From NCBI RefSeq assembly GCF_051013375.1, contig NZ_CP142125.1: DNA of 64,000 nt; one strand, given 5' to 3'. Shown here piece after piece: positions 52,907 through 62,206 of the stretch. The position numbers and the translations under genes were made by a program. Each line of letters opens with the position of its first letter. Position 1 is the stretch's first letter. The notes under the pieces were generated by a model. The model saw only the letters and a program-made list of their open reading frames with translations, was not told where the DNA came from and did not search any database. This stretch comes from Kordia algicida (GTDB lineage Bacteria > Bacteroidota > Bacteroidia > Flavobacteriales > Flavobacteriaceae).

Positions 52907-53321
52907 TTTTCATTATGAGACACAATTTGAACTTCCAAACGAAGCACAAATTGAACAATGGATTGGCAACGTAATTGCTTCAGAAAACAGAAAAGAAGGA
53001 GAAATCAATTATATCTTTTGTGATGATGAATACCTGCATAAACTAAATGTAGAATTCTTAAATCACGATACACTAACTGATATCATTAGTTTCGACAATT
53101 CCCTAGGAAATCAACTCCATGGAGACATTTTTATCTCTGTAGAACGTGTTGCTGACAATGCAAATGATTTTAAAGTTTCCTTCGAAGAAGAACTGCGTCG
53201 TGTGATGATTCATGGAATATTACATTACTGTGGTTACAAAGACAAAACCGACGAAGATCAAGCTGAAATGACTGCCAAAGAAAATGAAAAACTCCAAATG
53301 TTCCACGTGGAACAATCGTAA
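52899..53321 (+). CDS. ybeY: Endoribonuclease YbeY (rRNA maturation)
   Basis: A 140-aa YbeY/UPF0054 enzyme for 16S rRNA 3'-end processing and ribosome quality control. The metal site is HGILHYCGYKD (105-115): the canonical HGxxHxxGxDH has its third histidine replaced by Asp115. The central TDIISFDNSLG strand is also normal. Its start overlaps the previous gene by 8 nt. A perfect parS palindrome lies inside the last codons (53299-53314). Confidence 0.9.
   Translation: MISFHYETQFELPNEAQIEQWIGNVIASENRKEGEINYIFCDDEYLHKLNVEFLNHDTLTDIISFDNSLGNQLHGDIFISVERVADNANDFKVSFEEELRRVMIHGILHYCGYKDKTDEDQAEMTAKENEKLQMFHVEQS
53299..53314. promoter_or_regulatory. parS site 1 (inside ybeY 3' end)
   Basis: Perfect 16-bp palindrome TGTTCCACGTGGAACA, the ParB-binding parS sequence known from many bacteria with the C/G variant. 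It overlaps the codons for the C terminus of YbeY. First of three in 2.9 kb. Confidence 0.85.
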
Positions 53322-53375
53322 ATCTCTTGTATAAATTGTTAAAGAAAATAGAATTAGTATTATAATCGTTAAGAT

Positions 53376-55247
53376 ATGTTTAATACGGAATATGATGTAA
53401 TCGTTGTTGGTGCAGGTCATGCAGGTTCAGAAGCCGCCGCCGCCGCCGCAAATATGGGAAGCAAAACTTTGCTTGTTACGATGAACTTACAAAACATCGC
53501 GCAAATGTCTTGTAATCCCGCTATGGGAGGAATTGCTAAAGGGCAAATTGTACGTGAAATTGATGCACTTGGTGGTTATAGCGGAATAGTTACCGATAAC
53601 TCTGCGATTCAGTTCAAAATGCTCAACAAATCCAAAGGTCCTGCCATGTGGTCACCACGTGCACAAAGCGACCGAATGCGCTTTGCAGAAGAATGGCGTT
53701 TAATGCTAGAACGAACTGAAAACCTTGATTTTTATCAAGAAATGGTGCGTGGTCTCATTATTGAAAATGAAGAAATAAAAGGTGTAAAAACGTCTTTAGG
53801 ATTGGAAATAAGATCCAAAACAGTTGTCTTAACCAACGGAACTTTCTTAAACGGATTGATTCATATTGGAGATAAAAACTTCGGTGGTGGTAGAGCAGGA
53901 GAAAGAGCTGCTACAGGAATTACAGAAGAATTAGTCGAACTTGGTTTTGAATCAGGAAGAATGAAAACAGGAACGCCACCAAGAGTTGATGGAAGATCGT
54001 TAGACTATTCTAAAATGATAATTCAACCAGGTGATGAAGTTCCAGATAAATTTTCCTATCTAAAAGTAACAAAACCGTTAGAAAACCAGCGTGCGTGTCA
54101 CATGACATACACGTCTCCAGAAGTGCATAACTTACTGCGAGAAGGTTTTGATAGATCGCCAATGTTCAATGGAAGAATTCAATCTATCGGACCAAGATAT
54201 TGTCCTTCTATAGAAGATAAAATCAACCGTTTTGCAGATAAAGATCGTCACCAACTTTTTGTTGAACCAGAAGGTTGGAATACTGTAGAAGTTTATGTAA
54301 ATGGATTCTCGACGTCGCTTCCAGAAGATGTTCAATTTAAAGCATTACGTTCGGTGGCTGGTTTTGAAAATGTAAAGTTTTTTAGACCTGGATATGCAAT
54401 CGAATATGATTACTTTCCACCAACACAATTAAAGCATACGCTAGAAACAAAACTTGTAGAAGGATTGTTTTTTGCGGGACAAATTAACGGAACCACAGGT
54501 TACGAAGAAGCCGCTTCACAGGGATTAATGGCAGGAATAAATGCTGCATTAAAAGTTCAGGAAAAGGAAGAATTCATCCTAAAAAGAAACGAAGCTTATA
54601 TTGGAGTTTTGATTGATGACTTAATTACAAAAGGAACGGAAGAACCTTACCGAATGTTTACTTCGCGTGCAGAATACAGAACGCTACTTCGTCAAGATAA
54701 TGCTGATTTTAGATTAACACCTGTTGGTCACAAACTTGGTTTGGCAAGTGACGAACGTTTGCGATCGATGGAAAAAAAGAAGACAAATTCAGATGCGTTT
54801 ATTCAATTCTTTAAAGATACCAGCGTAAAACCTGATGAGATAAATCCGGTTTTAGAAGCAAAGAACTCATCAAAAGTTAAGCAGCAAGATAAGATGTTTA
54901 AAATCTTTGCGCGTCCAAATATCTCTATGGAAGATATGCGAAAAGTAGCTTCTGTAGAAAACTTTATTCAAGAACATGAACTTGGAAAAGATGTCTTAGA
55001 ACAAACGGAAGTTCAGGTTAAATATGCAGGTTATATCAATAAAGAAAAAAGCAATGCTGATAAACTGAACAATCTAGAACGGGTTAAAATCCCAGCAGAT
55101 TTTAAGTATGAAGGATTGACAAATCTTTCTATGGAAGCCAGACAAAAATTAGCTAAAATTCGTCCTGTAAATTTATCTCAAGCATCACGAATTAGTGGTG
55201 TTTCTCCAAGTGATATTAGTGTGATGTTGGTTTATTTAAATAGATAA
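53376..55247 (+). CDS. mnmG: tRNA uridine-5-carboxymethylaminomethyl modification enzyme
   Basis: A 623-aa FAD enzyme (GidA). Nucleotide-binding motif VVGAGHAGSEAAAAAANMGS at the N terminus, second signature NPAMGGIAKGQIVREIDALG, and the family motif RTGTPPRVDG-like stretch KTGTPPRVDGRS (about 200-211). The C-terminal helical domain binds MnmE. With MnmE it installs the cmnm5 group on the wobble uridine of certain tRNAs. In many bacteria mnmG lies near oriC and the par genes, which agrees with the parS sites on both sides of it. Confidence 0.97.
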   Translation: MFNTEYDVIVVGAGHAGSEAAAAAANMGSKTLLVTMNLQNIAQMSCNPAMGGIAKGQIVREIDALGGYSGIVTDNSAIQFKMLNKSKGPAMWSPRAQSDRMRFAEEWRLMLERTENLDFYQEMVRGLIIENEEIKGVKTSLGLEIRSKTVVLTNGTFLNGLIHIGDKNFGGGRAGERAATGITEELVELGFESGRMKTGTPPRVDGRSLDYSKMIIQPGDEVPDKFSYLKVTKPLENQRACHMTYTSPEVHNLLREGFDRSPMFNGRIQSIGPRYCPSIEDKINRFADKDRHQLFVEPEGWNTVEVYVNGFSTSLPEDVQFKALRSVAGFENVKFFRPGYAIEYDYFPPTQLKHTLETKLVEGLFFAGQINGTTGYEEAASQGLMAGINAALKVQEKEEFILKRNEAYIGVLIDDLITKGTEEPYRMFTSRAEYRTLLRQDNADFRLTPVGHKLGLASDERLRSMEKKKTNSDAFIQFFKDTSVKPDEINPVLEAKNSSKVKQQDKMFKIFARPNISMEDMRKVASVENFIQEHELGKDVLEQTEVQVKYAGYINKEKSNADKLNNLERVKIPADFKYEGLTNLSMEARQKLAKIRPVNLSQASRISGVSPSDISVMLVYLNR

Positions 55248-55256
55248 AATTTCGAG

Positions 55257-55272
55257 TGTTCCACGTGGAACA
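55257..55272. promoter_or_regulatory. parS site 2
   Basis: Second perfect copy of TGTTCCACGTGGAACA, 10 bp after the mnmG stop codon and 10 bp before the acetyltransferase ATG. Confidence 0.88.
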
Positions 55273-55281
55273 TTTTATAAT

Positions 55282-56136
55282 ATGGAAATAAAATCATTAC
55301 AAGAAACGCCAATTCAAGAAATCTTAACGACATTGAATCTGGCGTTTTCTGATTACTTTGTTCCGATCAATTTTACCGTAGATTATGTCAATGAACGTTG
55401 GACAGCTTCTGGTGTAGATTATAAACTTTCTTTCGGTGCTTTTGATGATGGAAAATTAGTAGGTTTTATCATTCATGCAATAAATTTTTATGGAGAGACC
55501 AAAGTTGCTTATAATGCATCTACAGGAATTATTCCTTCATACAGAAGAAAAGGTTTGTTGACCAAATTGTATGAGAAAGCAATTACGGTTTTACAAGAAA
55601 ACGGAATTCAAAAAAGTACGTTGGAATGTATCACAAAAAATGAACGTGCAATTTTAGCGTACCAAAAAGTGGGTTTTAAAATTGATCGCCAATATCATTT
55701 ATACAAATTCAATTGGAAGCAAAGAGAAATTCAATCTGAATTTAAAATTAAAGTTGACACAGATTTTTCTTTTGAGAATTTCACACAGTTACAAAACTAT
55801 CTTCCTTCTATAGAAAACCAAGATCATTTTTTAGAAAAATACAAAAACAGTTTAAACGTAATTTCAGTTTTTGATAAAAATGAAATAGTCGCATATTTGC
55901 TTTTTCACAAAATCACAAAAAGAATTCATAGGTTAGGCGTAAAAGAAAATAATTGGAATACTTTTGGTGAAATTTTATTTTCAGGATTGCCGACAGGAAA
56001 TTATAATATTATCAATATTGATTCAAGAAATAAAAATATGCATGATTTTTTTAAAAAAATGAATTTTGATAATTATATCGATCAGTTTGATATGAGTTTT
56101 GATTTCGAATTCTCTAAATCACAAGATTCAGAATAG
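55282..56136 (+). CDS. GNAT family N-acetyltransferase (two-domain, 284 aa)
   Basis: The N-terminal half carries the GNAT acetyl-CoA fingerprint: STGIIPSYRRKGLLTKLYEK (R-R-K-G-L), followed by STLECITKNERAILAYQKVG. The C-terminal half (about 150-284) is a second, poorly conserved GNAT-like domain (NVISVFDKNEIVAYLLFHKI). Cytoplasmic. Substrate unknown. It sits between two parS sites and is probably transcribed with mnmG. Confidence 0.87.
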   Translation: MEIKSLQETPIQEILTTLNLAFSDYFVPINFTVDYVNERWTASGVDYKLSFGAFDDGKLVGFIIHAINFYGETKVAYNASTGIIPSYRRKGLLTKLYEKAITVLQENGIQKSTLECITKNERAILAYQKVGFKIDRQYHLYKFNWKQREIQSEFKIKVDTDFSFENFTQLQNYLPSIENQDHFLEKYKNSLNVISVFDKNEIVAYLLFHKITKRIHRLGVKENNWNTFGEILFSGLPTGNYNIINIDSRNKNMHDFFKKMNFDNYIDQFDMSFDFEFSKSQDSE

Positions 56137-56176
56137 TTGAGTAAAATCTTCAATTTTAAAAAAGAAAAAAACGTAT

Positions 56177-56192
56177 TGTTCCACGTGGAACA
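56177..56192. promoter_or_regulatory. parS site 3
   Basis: Third perfect copy of TGTTCCACGTGGAACA, in the gap between the acetyltransferase and methyltransferase genes. Spacings from the first are 1958 and 2878 bp. Confidence 0.88.
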
Positions 56193-56222
56193 TTTTAATA
56201 AAAATAGAAAGCAAATATAAAA

Positions 56223-57068
56223 ATGGAGAACATTACGGTAAAAGATCATTCCGTTTCTGGTGAAAAATTCCAATTGGTTTTTGATGAAGTTTTAGAAATG
56301 TACAAAACCGAACCGCAACCAAGTTTGGATAAACTCGCTTCCTATTACGAAAGTGAAGATTATATTTCGCATACAGATGCCAAAAGAAATCTCTTTGAAA
56401 AAATATACCATTGGGTTCGCATATACATGCTTTCTAAAAAAATGTCTTTTGTAGACATGAATACAAAAAGTGACGGAAAAAAAGTGTTGGACATTGGTTG
56501 TGGAACTGGAGACTTTTTAGCAATGGCTCAAAAATACAAATGGGAGATTGCCGGAGTTGAACCTGATGCTCAAGCACGAAAAATTGCTTCCGAAAAAACC
56601 AATACTGAAATTCATAATAATGATTGGCTTTCTACACTTGAAGACGATTCTTTTGATGCCGTTACCATGTGGCATGTTTTAGAACATGTTCCAAACTTAG
56701 AGGAACAAATAGCGGAATTGAAAAGAATTGTAAAACCCAACGGAACTATTTTTATTGCTGTACCAAACTTCAACTCTCATGATGCAAAACATTACAAAGA
56801 ATTTTGGGCAGCTTATGATGTACCAAGACACTTATGGCATTTCTCTCAAAAAGCAATAAAAGTACTTTTTGAAAAGCAACAAATGAAAGTAGTAAAAATC
56901 TTACCAATGAAATTTGATGCTTATTATGTGAGTTTGCTTTCAGAAAAACACAAAACAGGAAAGATGAATCCGCTAAAAGCATTTTATAGAGGATTTGTAT
57001 CCAATTTTAAAGCAATTACAAGTTCAGAGTATTCTTCATTGATTTACATTATAAAAAATGAAAAATAA
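56223..57068 (+). CDS. Class I SAM-dependent methyltransferase (281 aa)
   Basis: Motif I VLDIGCGTGDFLAMA (about 90-104) binds the adenosyl donor; motif II/III follow as DSFDAVTMWHVLEHVPNLEE and GTIFIAVPNFNSHDAKHY. The N-terminal 70 residues (SLDKLASYYESEDYISHTDA) match the class often annotated as methyltransferase domain 23 proteins acting on small molecules or glycans. Cytoplasmic. Target unknown. Probably the end of the mnmG transcript. Confidence 0.88.
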   Translation: MENITVKDHSVSGEKFQLVFDEVLEMYKTEPQPSLDKLASYYESEDYISHTDAKRNLFEKIYHWVRIYMLSKKMSFVDMNTKSDGKKVLDIGCGTGDFLAMAQKYKWEIAGVEPDAQARKIASEKTNTEIHNNDWLSTLEDDSFDAVTMWHVLEHVPNLEEQIAELKRIVKPNGTIFIAVPNFNSHDAKHYKEFWAAYDVPRHLWHFSQKAIKVLFEKQQMKVVKILPMKFDAYYVSLLSEKHKTGKMNPLKAFYRGFVSNFKAITSSEYSSLIYIIKNEK

Positions 57069-57255
57069 TGCATTTTAAGCCGTTTTAAGCACGATTTTCC
57101 ACTCAAACCATATATTGTATAGTAATTTTTTAAAAATGATCTAAAAGACGCCATTAATAAATCATTTTTTAATTGATAAAAATTATAGTTAAAATAGAAA
57201 TTATCAATTTTAATTATAATATGATTTTTTCAGAAAAATCAGTCAATTATCACGA

Positions 57256-57285
57256 TTTGTTATGTAAACTTTATTTCTATTTTTG
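57256..57285 (+). promoter_or_regulatory. ompH-like gene promoter
   Basis: TTTG at 57256-57259 and TATTTTTG at 57278-57285, spacer 18: a full match to the Bacteroidota sigma-A consensus. The rest of the 57069-57377 gap is AT-rich with no other feature seen. Confidence 0.75.
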
Positions 57286-57377
57286 CGGCAACAAAAAATA
57301 CAAGAGAAAACATGTTATAAAATATTGATATGTCAATTCTCAAAAACAAATAAGAAAAACAATAAAAAATCATACAC

Positions 57378-57902
57378 ATGAAAAAATTAATCGTTTTAGC
57401 TGTTGCAGCTTTAGGATTGTATTCTTGTCAGCAACCTGCAAAAATTGGATTTGTAGACAACACAGAATTGGTCAATGAATACCAAGAGAAAAAAGATTTG
57501 GAAGAATTGATGAAAGGTAAAATTGAAAAGTTTCAAAAAAAGAATGACAGTATCGGACGCTCTTTTCAAATGGAAGTCAAAGATGCGCAAATCAAAGCGG
57601 CAAAAATGAGCAAGGCAAAACAAGATGCTTTGATGACACAATTGCAACAAAAACAAGGAATGTTGCAACAACAATATCAATTAGAAGAAAAAGCAATTTC
57701 TAGTGAAAGTCAAACTTTGAATGATTCATTACTAAGCACCGTGAAAAAATTCGTAGAAGACTACGGAAAGAAAAATGGGTACGATTACATTCTTGGGAAA
57801 AACGAATATGTAGGAACTGTTTATTATGGAAAAGAAGAAAACGATATCACTAAAGAAATTTTAGAGCTATTGAATAAAGAATACGCTGCTAAAAAGAAGT
57901 AA
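57378..57902 (+). CDS. OmpH/Skp family periplasmic chaperone-like lipoprotein
   Basis: A 174-aa protein with a lipoprotein signal (LIVLAVAALGLYSC, Cys17). The mature protein opens with KIGFVDNTELVNEYQEKKDL, the OmpH signature, then a long Gln/Lys/Met-rich coiled coil (KAAKMSKAKQDALMTQLQQK) that forms the Skp tentacle, and ends with a short sheet (YDYILGKNEYVGTVYYG). Skp-type proteins carry unfolded outer-membrane proteins across the periplasm; here it is membrane-anchored. It has its own strong promoter. Confidence 0.88.
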   Translation: MKKLIVLAVAALGLYSCQQPAKIGFVDNTELVNEYQEKKDLEELMKGKIEKFQKKNDSIGRSFQMEVKDAQIKAAKMSKAKQDALMTQLQQKQGMLQQQYQLEEKAISSESQTLNDSLLSTVKKFVEDYGKKNGYDYILGKNEYVGTVYYGKEENDITKEILELLNKEYAAKKK

Positions 57903-57927
57903 TTTCAAAATAACATACAAAACTCAC

Positions 57928-57958
57928 AAAAAAGGCTTTCGAAAGAAGGTCTTTTTTT
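57928..57958 (+). terminator. Terminator after ompH-like gene
   Basis: AAAAGGCTTTC pairs with GAAGGTCTTTT (one mismatch region) around GAAA, followed by a T run. Confidence 0.65.
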
Positions 57959-58013
57959 GTTTTTTGCTTAAAAAGTCAAATAAGCTGAAAATTAAAAAAT
58001 ACATCCGAGTAAG

Positions 58014-58074
58014 CAACACCCAACACCCCAAACCCAATACCTAACACCCAATACCCAAAACCCACCAACCCAAC
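58014..58074. repeat. Degenerate CCCAA/CACCC tract (G-run array on minus strand)
   Basis: About 60 bp of irregular repeats such as CACCCAACACCCC, AACCCAATACC and CCCAAAACCCACC. The minus strand carries many GGG runs spaced by 2-6 bases, suited to G-quadruplex formation. It occupies the gap 57903-58222 before the TonB receptor gene; no gene is seen there. Confidence 0.6.
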
Positions 58075-58222
58075 TTATAATACTTTGTTAAAAAATCCTC
58101 AAAAAAAGAAAGCTCCGCCGTAAGAAGTTTATTTTTACATACAAATTATCACTAATCATGCAACCTTTTACTTTCCTAACTGTCAATAGCTGTATACTAT
58201 CAATTAGAAAACCTCACAAACA

Positions 58223-60602
58223 ATGAAAAACAGTGTTATCTGGATTTGTCTTTTAATGAGCACATTTCTCTTTGCGCAAGAAAAATTTAGCGTAAGCGGA
58301 AACCGTAAAAGACAAAAAAAATGGTGAAACCTTGCTTGGCGCAACTGTATATCTCAAAGGAACAACTATTGGAGCAGTCACCAATGAATATGGTTTCTAT
58401 TCCTTAACAGCTCCATCAGGAACGTACACACTTGTCATTTCCTTTCTCGGCTATCAAGACATTACTAAGGAAATTACGCTTACTGTAGACCAAACGGTAA
58501 ATTTTGAAATCGAAGAAGCTTCAACCTCACTAGAAACGGTTGTCATCGAAGCAGAAGAATCAGAACGTGTAAGCATCCGAAAACCGCAAATGAGTGTCTC
58601 CAAACTCAATGCAGAAACCATCAAACAAATGCCCGTAGTTTTGGGAGAAGTTGACGTTATCAAATCCATTCAAATGTTGCCAGGAGTTACCAATAGTGGA
58701 GAAGGAAGTGCCGGATTTAACGTTCGTGGTGGTGCTGCCGATCAAAATTTAGTATTACTCGACGAAGCAATTATATACAATACTTCACACTTTTTTGGTT
58801 TTTTCTCAGTCTTTAATGCAGATGCTATCAAAGATATCAAACTCTACAAAGGAGACATTCCTGCAAAATTTGGAGGACGAATTTCTTCGGTATTAGACGT
58901 ACGTCAAAAAGATGGAAACAGTAAAAACTTGGAAGTAAATGGTGGTGTCGGAATCATTTCAAGTCGTTTGGCGGTAGAAGGTCCGATGTTTAACAAAAAA
59001 GGCTCATTCTTGGTTGCAGGAAGAACCTCGTATGCACACTTATTTCTTCCGCTAATAGAAGAACTAAAAGACGATAAAATCTCGTTTTACGATCTCAATC
59101 TAAAAACCAACTACGAAATCAACGAAAACAACCGAATCTATCTTTCAGGATATTTTGGGAGAGATATTTTCGACATTTCTCAATTTGTCAAAAACCGTTA
59201 CGGAAATGCTTCGGCAAACTTACGTTGGAATCATGTATTCAATGAAAAACTATTCTCAAACCTATCGTTAATTTACAGTAAATACGATTACAGACTCGTT
59301 TTAGACTTTATTCAATTAGATTGGGTTTCTGACATCAAAAACTTCAACCTAAAATACGACTTACGTTATTATGCCAATGACAAAATAAAACTAGACTTTG
59401 GAGTCAGCGGAATTACGTATGATTTCAATCCTGGAGAAGTAAAACCTACCGATCCAAGTTCGCCAATAAACTTCCGAAAACTCGATCAAAAAAGAGCCTT
59501 TGAAGCTGCGGCGTACATCAGTGCAGAACATCAACTTACGGACAAACTCACAGCACAATATGGTTTACGATTCAGTACATTTTCTCGCTTAGGCGGACAA
59601 GAATTGTCTGATTATGCCAACGATCAACCTGTAGTTTACAATGAAGAAATTGGCATCTATGAAGAAGGTGAAGAAATTGGCACAACCAACTACGGGAAAA
59701 GTGAAAGTATCAAAACCTTTGCAAATGTTGAGCCAAGACTTGGACTATCGTATCAACTCAATGACAAATCATCTGTAAAAGCAAGTTACACGCGTTCGGT
59801 ACAATACGTTCACTTACTTTCTAACACGGTTTCAGTAACACCATTAGATGTTTGGGCGCCAAGCGGACGTTACATTCAGCCACAAAAATCCAATCAATAT
59901 GCCGTTGGGTATTACAGAAACTTCAATGACAAAAAATACTCGCTAGAAGTAGAAACCTACTATAAAAATGTAGACAATCGTATTGATTACATTGATGGTT
60001 CTGACTTAATCGGGACAAATAACATTGAAACTGAAATCCTAAACGGAGAAGCCAGAGCGTACGGTTTGGAAATTCTATTTCGTAAAAACAAAGGAAAGCT
60101 CAAAGGTTGGTTGGCCTATACCTTATCAAAATCTGAACAAAGAGCACCTGGCGGAAATGCTGGTGGACCAGGAATTAATAGAGGAAATTGGTACAACACA
60201 CCATTTGACAGAACACACGATATTTCGATCACAGGAAGTTATGACTTTAGTGAAAAATGGAAATTCAGTGCCAACTTTGCCTATCAAACTGGTCGTCCTG
60301 TAACCTATCCAAACGGACAATACGAATATGAAGGACTATCCATTGCAAGTTACGATGCTCGAAACGCCAATCGTTTGCCAGCATATCACCGACTAGATTT
60401 ATCAGCAACATATACGCCGACGAAAAATAAAAACAGGCGTTGGCAAGGCGAATGGGTTTTTGGTCTCTATAACGCTTACGCGAGAAGAAACGCTGCTTCC
60501 ATCTCATTTACACAAGACTTTGATACTGGAATCAACGAAGCTCGTAGACTTTCGGTTTTTGGAAGTGTCATTCCATCCATAACGTATAATTTTAAATTCT
60601 AA
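58223..60602 (+). pseudogene. TonB-dependent receptor with carboxypeptidase-like N domain (frameshifted)
   Basis: The true start is the ATG at 58223, giving a signal peptide (VIWICLLMSTFLFAQ) and then FSVSG. One extra A in the run at 58300-58302 breaks the frame: the signal reading ends at a TGA at 58325-58327, while the receptor frame continues as VKDKKNGETLLGATVYLKGT. With that base removed the product would be about 790 aa: CarboxypepD_reg-like domain, plug domain (MPVVLGEVDVIKSIQMLPGV; GFNVRGGAADQNLVLLDEA) and a beta-barrel ending FGSVIPSITYNFKF. The barrel is otherwise intact, so this is a very recent mutation, phase-variation slip or sequencing error. Paired with the DUF4249 gene 4 bp downstream, a typical uptake pair. 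Confidence 0.85.
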
Positions 60603-60606
60603 GATC

Positions 60607-61455
60607 ATGACAAAAAATATAAAATTCACGGTTTTTTTAGCACTAATTATCACGTTTATTTCCTGCGATGATAAAATTGATGTAGATGTTCCTGAAGCAC
60701 CGCCACGTTTGGTGATTGAAGCTTCTCTCGATTGGAAAAAAGGAACAGCGGGAAACAACCAAACCATAAAACTAAGCACATCGACACCGTTTTTTGATAC
60801 TACCACAAATACAAGTGTTATTGGCGCTTCTGTACGAGTGACGAACAACAACTCGAATGCAGTTTACAATTTTGTCGATCAAAATGACGGAAACTACACA
60901 ATTACCAACTTTGTTCCTGTTTTAAACGATTCCTACACCTTAGAAGTCATTTACAACGGAGAAACATATACAGCAACGGAAAACTTAATTCCTGTGACGC
61001 CAATTATGAATCCTACGCAATCTCTTGAAGGCGGATTTGACGATGAAGTACTAGACGTAACCATCTTTTTTGACGATCCTGCCGACGAAGAAAATTTCTA
61101 TATGGTTCGAATAAAAGAAGACACAGATTTATTTGCGGAATTAGAAACGCAATCCGACGAATTTACCAATGGAAACGTACAAGAAGAATTCTTTGAAAAA
61201 GAACGTGATGATGAAGATCCTGAAGCAGAATACAATCCTGGAGACACGGTAAACATTAGACTCTTTGGAATCTCAGAACGTTATTACAACTTCATTTCAT
61301 TATTGATAGAACAATATGACTCTGGCGGTGATCCATTTTCAGTAACTCCAGCAGAAATCAGAGGAAACTGCGTCAATCAAACCAATGAAGCCAACTATGC
61401 TTTCGGTTATTTTAGAGTCACAGAATTTGATGAAATAGATTTTACCTTTCAATAG
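60607..61455 (+). CDS. DUF4249 lipoprotein, TonB receptor partner
   Basis: A 282-aa protein with a lipoprotein signal ending at Cys20 (LALIITFISC) and a beta-rich mature part (VDVPEAPPRLVIEASLDWKK opening is the DUF4249 hallmark). DUF4249 proteins are usually encoded next to a TonB-dependent receptor, as here, and probably act at the outer membrane in uptake. The last 26 codons and stop (61375-61455) are duplicated downstream at 62062-62142, with the 177-aa gene between the copies. Confidence 0.88.
   Translation: MTKNIKFTVFLALIITFISCDDKIDVDVPEAPPRLVIEASLDWKKGTAGNNQTIKLSTSTPFFDTTTNTSVIGASVRVTNNNSNAVYNFVDQNDGNYTITNFVPVLNDSYTLEVIYNGETYTATENLIPVTPIMNPTQSLEGGFDDEVLDVTIFFDDPADEENFYMVRIKEDTDLFAELETQSDEFTNGNVQEEFFEKERDDEDPEAEYNPGDTVNIRLFGISERYYNFISLLIEQYDSGGDPFSVTPAEIRGNCVNQTNEANYAFGYFRVTEFDEIDFTFQ
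61375..61455 (+). repeat. 81-bp direct repeat, copy 1 (DUF4249 3' end)
   Basis: Codes for NQTNEANYAFGYFRVTEFDE then IDFTFQ and stop. It matches the segment at 62062-62142 with only five base differences, four synonymous (T/C, T/C, C/G and C/A at third positions) plus TAG versus TAA. Confidence 0.9.
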
Positions 61456-61975
61456 AAATTATAAATATCATGAAAATATATTGAGAGATATATGCAATAA
61501 ACCAAGACATAAAAATTCCTAAGCATCCTATTTTTTCTTCCTTCACTTCTTCTCTATATCGAGTTATGAAAGAAGTTAGAATAATAGAGAAAAAAATTGT
61601 CCCTATAATTAGAGTCATATAAAAGTTTTGATTGAGAGGATACTGATGTAAATCGGAATTTGTTTTATCTGGAAAAAATAAAACCTTGTAATTATTTAGT
61701 CTTATCCAAGAAATAAATATTGTAAGAAATATATATGTATAACAGCCAATTCCTTTACTTTTTTTGAAAATAATGTATAATATGAAACCATAACTAAAGG
61801 CAATAACGAACTCTACTATAACCATTAAGACTACTTTAGAAAAAATAGAATCTATATGAATTTTAGGTAATAGGTGGTTTACCCCATCTATTTCAATTAA
61901 ACCAATTAACTTCATAATAAAAACTGTAATAGTTATTATAGACGCAATTATTGGTAATATTTTGAGATACTTCAT
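61442..61975 (-). CDS. Multi-pass membrane protein, inserted gene (177 aa)
   Basis: Not recognised. About four hydrophobic segments: ILPIIASIITITVFIMKLIG, VVLMVIVEFVIAFSYGFILY, FYMTLIIGTIFFSIILTSFI and IFMSWFIAYISQYIFMIFII. No signal-cleavage motif. The gene is inverted relative to its surroundings and its end overlaps the DUF4249 stop by 14 nt. It lies wholly between two 81-bp direct repeats of the DUF4249 3' end, so it was probably inserted by recombination. Its base content is more AT-rich than the neighbours. Confidence 0.65.
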   Translation of the reverse strand: MKYLKILPIIASIITITVFIMKLIGLIEIDGVNHLLPKIHIDSIFSKVVLMVIVEFVIAFSYGFILYIIFKKSKGIGCYTYIFLTIFISWIRLNNYKVLFFPDKTNSDLHQYPLNQNFYMTLIIGTIFFSIILTSFITRYREEVKEEKIGCLGIFMSWFIAYISQYIFMIFIISIER

Positions 61976-62061
61976 ATTATAAATCTTTCAAATTCTGTTA
62001 GTAAGTTATATTTTAAAAATAAGAATTTATTTACTTTTTAAAAATTTATAATAATTAGTTA

Positions 62062-62142
62062 AATCAAACCAACGAAGCCAACTATGCTTTCGGCTATTTT
62101 AGAGTGACAGAATTTGATGAAATAGATTTTACATTTCAATAA
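62062..62142 (+). repeat. 81-bp direct repeat, copy 2 (relict DUF4249 3' end)
   Basis: Still open in the DUF4249 frame for 26 codons to a TAA, but preceded by an in-frame TAG at 62056-62058, so it is a truncated leftover. Differences from copy 1 are all silent. The rest of the gap 61976-62343 holds this relict and a hairpin terminator. Confidence 0.9.
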
Positions 62143-62169
62143 AGTATAGAAATCAAACATTTATTCAGA

Positions 62170-62206
62170 AAAAAGCGCAATTTCATCAGAAACTGCACTT
62201 TTTTTA
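62170..62206 (+). terminator. Terminator downstream of the relict repeat
   Basis: AAAAAGCGCAATTTC pairs with GAAACTGCACTTTTTT (two mismatches) around ATCA, with a T run. Probably the original terminator of the receptor/DUF4249 transcript. Confidence 0.6.

Noticed and set aside
58332..60602. TonB receptor starting at the TTG at 58332 as a normal gene
   Set aside because: That start omits the signal peptide and first strand, both of which are present in another frame just upstream, so a frameshift explains the data better.
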